Shown in pieces: positions 62,880-64,000 of a stretch of 64,000 bases of DNA. A program made the position numbers and the translations under genes. Numbering within the stretch: the first letter of the stretch is position 1; the number at the start of each line of letters is the position of its first letter. The notes beneath the pieces are model-generated. The model saw nothing but the letters and a program-made list of their open reading frames with translations. It searched no databases and had not been told where the DNA came from. Source of the stretch: Phosphoribacter sp037045055 (GTDB lineage Bacteria; Actinomycetota; Actinomycetes; Actinomycetales; Dermatophilaceae); NCBI GenBank assembly GCA_037045055.1, contig JBAOHJ010000001.1, positions 62,001 through 126,000 on the forward strand. Reading direction: 5' to 3'.

Positions 62880-63251
62880 TCAGGCCCAGCCCAGTTCGTG
62901 CAGCCGCACGTCGTCGATCCCGAAGTAGTGGGCGACCTCGTGCACGAGGGTGACGGCGATCTGCTCGAGCAACTCCTCGCGGGTCGCGCACATCCGCTGC
63001 AAGGGCCCCTGGAACAGGGTGATCCGGTCGGGCAGGGTCACCCCCCACTCGTCGCGGTCGGTCAGCGGCACGCCGTCGTACACCCCGAGCAGGTCCGGGT
63101 CGTCGGCCGGTGGCTCGTCGTCGACGAAGATCGCCACGTTGCGCAGGTGGGCCCGCAGCTCGGCGGGGATGCTGCGCAGCGCCTGCTCCACGGCCTGCTC
63201 GAACTGCTCCTGGCTCAGCGTCGGGTCCTCGCCCGGCCGGGGTGCGCGCAC
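62880..63251 (-). CDS. Zincin-like metallopeptidase family protein
   Basis: A 123-aa minimal metallopeptidase-like protein. The zinc motif HEVAHYFGI is near residue 107. FDDEPPADDPDLLGVYDG-like acidic segments and ITLFQGPLQRMC match the short actinobacterial zincin family of unknown substrate. GTG 63251 is the best fit to family length; no clear ribosome site is seen. It converges with ctaF. Confidence 0.8.
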   Translation of the reverse strand: MRAPRPGEDPTLSQEQFEQAVEQALRSIPAELRAHLRNVAIFVDDEPPADDPDLLGVYDGVPLTDRDEWGVTLPDRITLFQGPLQRMCATREELLEQIAVTLVHEVAHYFGIDDVRLHELGWA

Positions 63252-63300
63252 CGCACCAGCCTCGCATACCGGTGGTCGTCCGGCCGCGCGCGGCGTCGGC

Positions 63301-63324
63301 GCGGCATACGAGCCGGTATGCCGC
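63301..63324. repeat. Inverted pair of the GTATGCC heptamer
   Basis: GCGGCATAC and GTATGCCGC form a perfect 9-bp inverted repeat around a 6-bp centre, between a metallopeptidase gene and the final gene of the window. It is built from two facing copies of the overrepresented heptamer and could fold as a hairpin. Confidence 0.8.
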
Positions 63325-63431
63325 TCGGGTAGGTCACGCTGCCGCGCGTCGAGGTTCCCGGGGCCGAGCCCGCGCCGCGTCTGTTCCGGGTCGTGGCGAC
63401 GCCCGGGTGGGGAACTCGTATCCTTGGCCAT

Positions 63432-64000
63432 GTGGGGGACGTGGGGATCGAGCCGATATCGCCGCGGTGGCGGCGGGCCCTGTCGTGGATGTGGGGGCGA
63501 CCGTTCTCGCAGCTGGCCACCGGTGTGCTGCTGCTCGGGCTGGTCGTCTCCGCTCCGTTCGGCGGGTGGCGCGATGCCGACGGCCGAGGACCGCAGACCG
63601 TGGAGCCGGGGGCCACCGTCTCCACCGGACCGTTGGAGATCACCATCGACGCCGTCGGTTGGTCCACCCGTCCCGCGGCGAGCTTCTCCGCCTCGACGGT
63701 GGGCGTCTACCTCATGGTCAACGGCACCGTCCGCAACCCGGGCAGCGTCCCGGTCCAGGACGAGCCACTCGCGGACACCATCCGCATCAAGGACCTCGAC
63801 GGGCAGATCCGCAGTGACCTGTTCACCACGACGCCCGTGTCGGACTGGGCGCAGGCCAAGCCCCGGCTCTACCACCGCGAGGACGCCAACGCGATCTCCT
63901 CCGTCGGGCCTTCCCTGACCTACCGGGTGGCGTGGGTCGTAGAGCGGGTCGGGCCTGGCGCCGACCTGCCCGAGACCCTGACGGTGGAGGTCCGTGGCCA
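63432..64000 (+). CDS. Membrane-anchored protein of unknown function, 3' end cut
   Basis: At least 189 residues are visible. A short basic start (PRWRRALSWMWGR) leads to one membrane helix (LATGVLLLGLVVSAPFGG). A beta-rich outer domain follows, with VSTGPLEITIDAVGW and VYLMVNGTVRNPGSVPVQDE, resembling DUF4352-type immunoglobulin-like domains. I do not recognise the family. TATCCT (63419-63424) ends seven bases before GTG 63432, so it is probably leaderless. The gene runs past the window. Confidence 0.75.
   Translation, partial: MGDVGIEPISPRWRRALSWMWGRPFSQLATGVLLLGLVVSAPFGGWRDADGRGPQTVEPGATVSTGPLEITIDAVGWSTRPAASFSASTVGVYLMVNGTVRNPGSVPVQDEPLADTIRIKDLDGQIRSDLFTTTPVSDWAQAKPRLYHREDANAISSVGPSLTYRVAWVVERVGPGADLPETLTVEVRG

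Overview
The window is high-GC DNA (roughly 72-73 % G+C by eye) from an actinobacterium. Supporting signs are GTG/TTG starts, many leaderless genes, a fully encoded aa3 oxidase set (CtaC, CtaD, CtaF), polyphosphate glucokinase, GlnA1/GlnA2/GlnE, DevR/DevS and DUF3043/DUF4191/DUF5302 proteins. Gene order suggests a Micrococcales member, perhaps of the Intrasporangiaceae type; that assignment is inference. The right two thirds keep the backbone order known from memory of Mycobacterium (ctaF-ctaC, adoK, erpA, glycerate kinase, gcvT, sucB, TIGR01777 epimerase, lipB, lipA, DUF4191, RDD, glnA1, glnE, glnA2). Accessory blocks interrupt that order.

Layout. 1-3.15 kb: a cut zinc dehydrogenase divergent from a fused mannitol-type PTS permease, with palindromic operators between them. 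3.2-3.6 kb: RNase P RNA. 3.7-9.7 kb: MFS exporter, pgi, small membrane protein, MBL hydrolase, ppgK, map and a 69-aa conserved protein. 9.8-13.3 kb: FAD oxidoreductase and a long acyl-CoA dehydrogenase. 13.3-18.7 kb: lgt, glnA2, glnE. 18.8-22.6 kb: a DosR/DevR-type hypoxia module (two universal stress proteins, DevR, a GAF-GAF histidine kinase) with a DosR-box-like site. 22.6-24.4 kb: a SDR-like protein and a divergent TetR regulator with paired operators. 24.4-25.0 kb: a decayed tyrosine integrase between a repeat of the glnA 3' end and glnA1 itself. 25-27 kb: glnA1 with a GlnR-type site, then an RDD protein.

27.1-32.5 kb is the most interesting block: an ECF-type sigma factor, a small beta-rich protein of unknown role, an 872-aa TPR-CHAT protease and a subtilisin-family peptidase with no visible export signal. 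It sits between the RDD and DUF4191 genes, which I recall as neighbours in other actinobacteria, and a 33-bp duplicated repeat lies at its left edge. It resembles a two-protease signalling or conflict module. 32.5-37.1 kb: DUF4191, lipA, hydrolase, MFS and lipB on the minus strand. 37.2-40.3 kb: Gfo/Idh/MocA oxidoreductase, VOC protein and a variant Ser/Thr kinase. 40.3-44.6 kb: lpd-sucB-epimerase operon. 44.7-46.6 kb: two small proteins and gcvT. 46.6-51.1 kb: a cobalamin-riboswitch-controlled ECF transporter operon. 51.2-58.2 kb: small proteins, M20 dipeptidase, nadA, glycerate kinase, erpA, adoK, aat. 58.1-59.7 kb: a TusA protein and a cysteine-desulfurase homologue lacking the PLP lysine. 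59.8-62.8 kb: ctaC-ctaD-ctaF. The window ends with a zincin peptidase and the start of a membrane-anchored protein.

Two genome-wide signals stand out. The heptamer GTATGCC/GGCATAC occurs about 69 times on both strands, in all codon frames, between genes and inside rnpB, roughly twelve-fold above composition. About 25 genes have a TANNNT-like -10 element ending 6-8 nt before the start codon, as expected for leaderless transcripts. No tRNA, rRNA or CRISPR array was seen.
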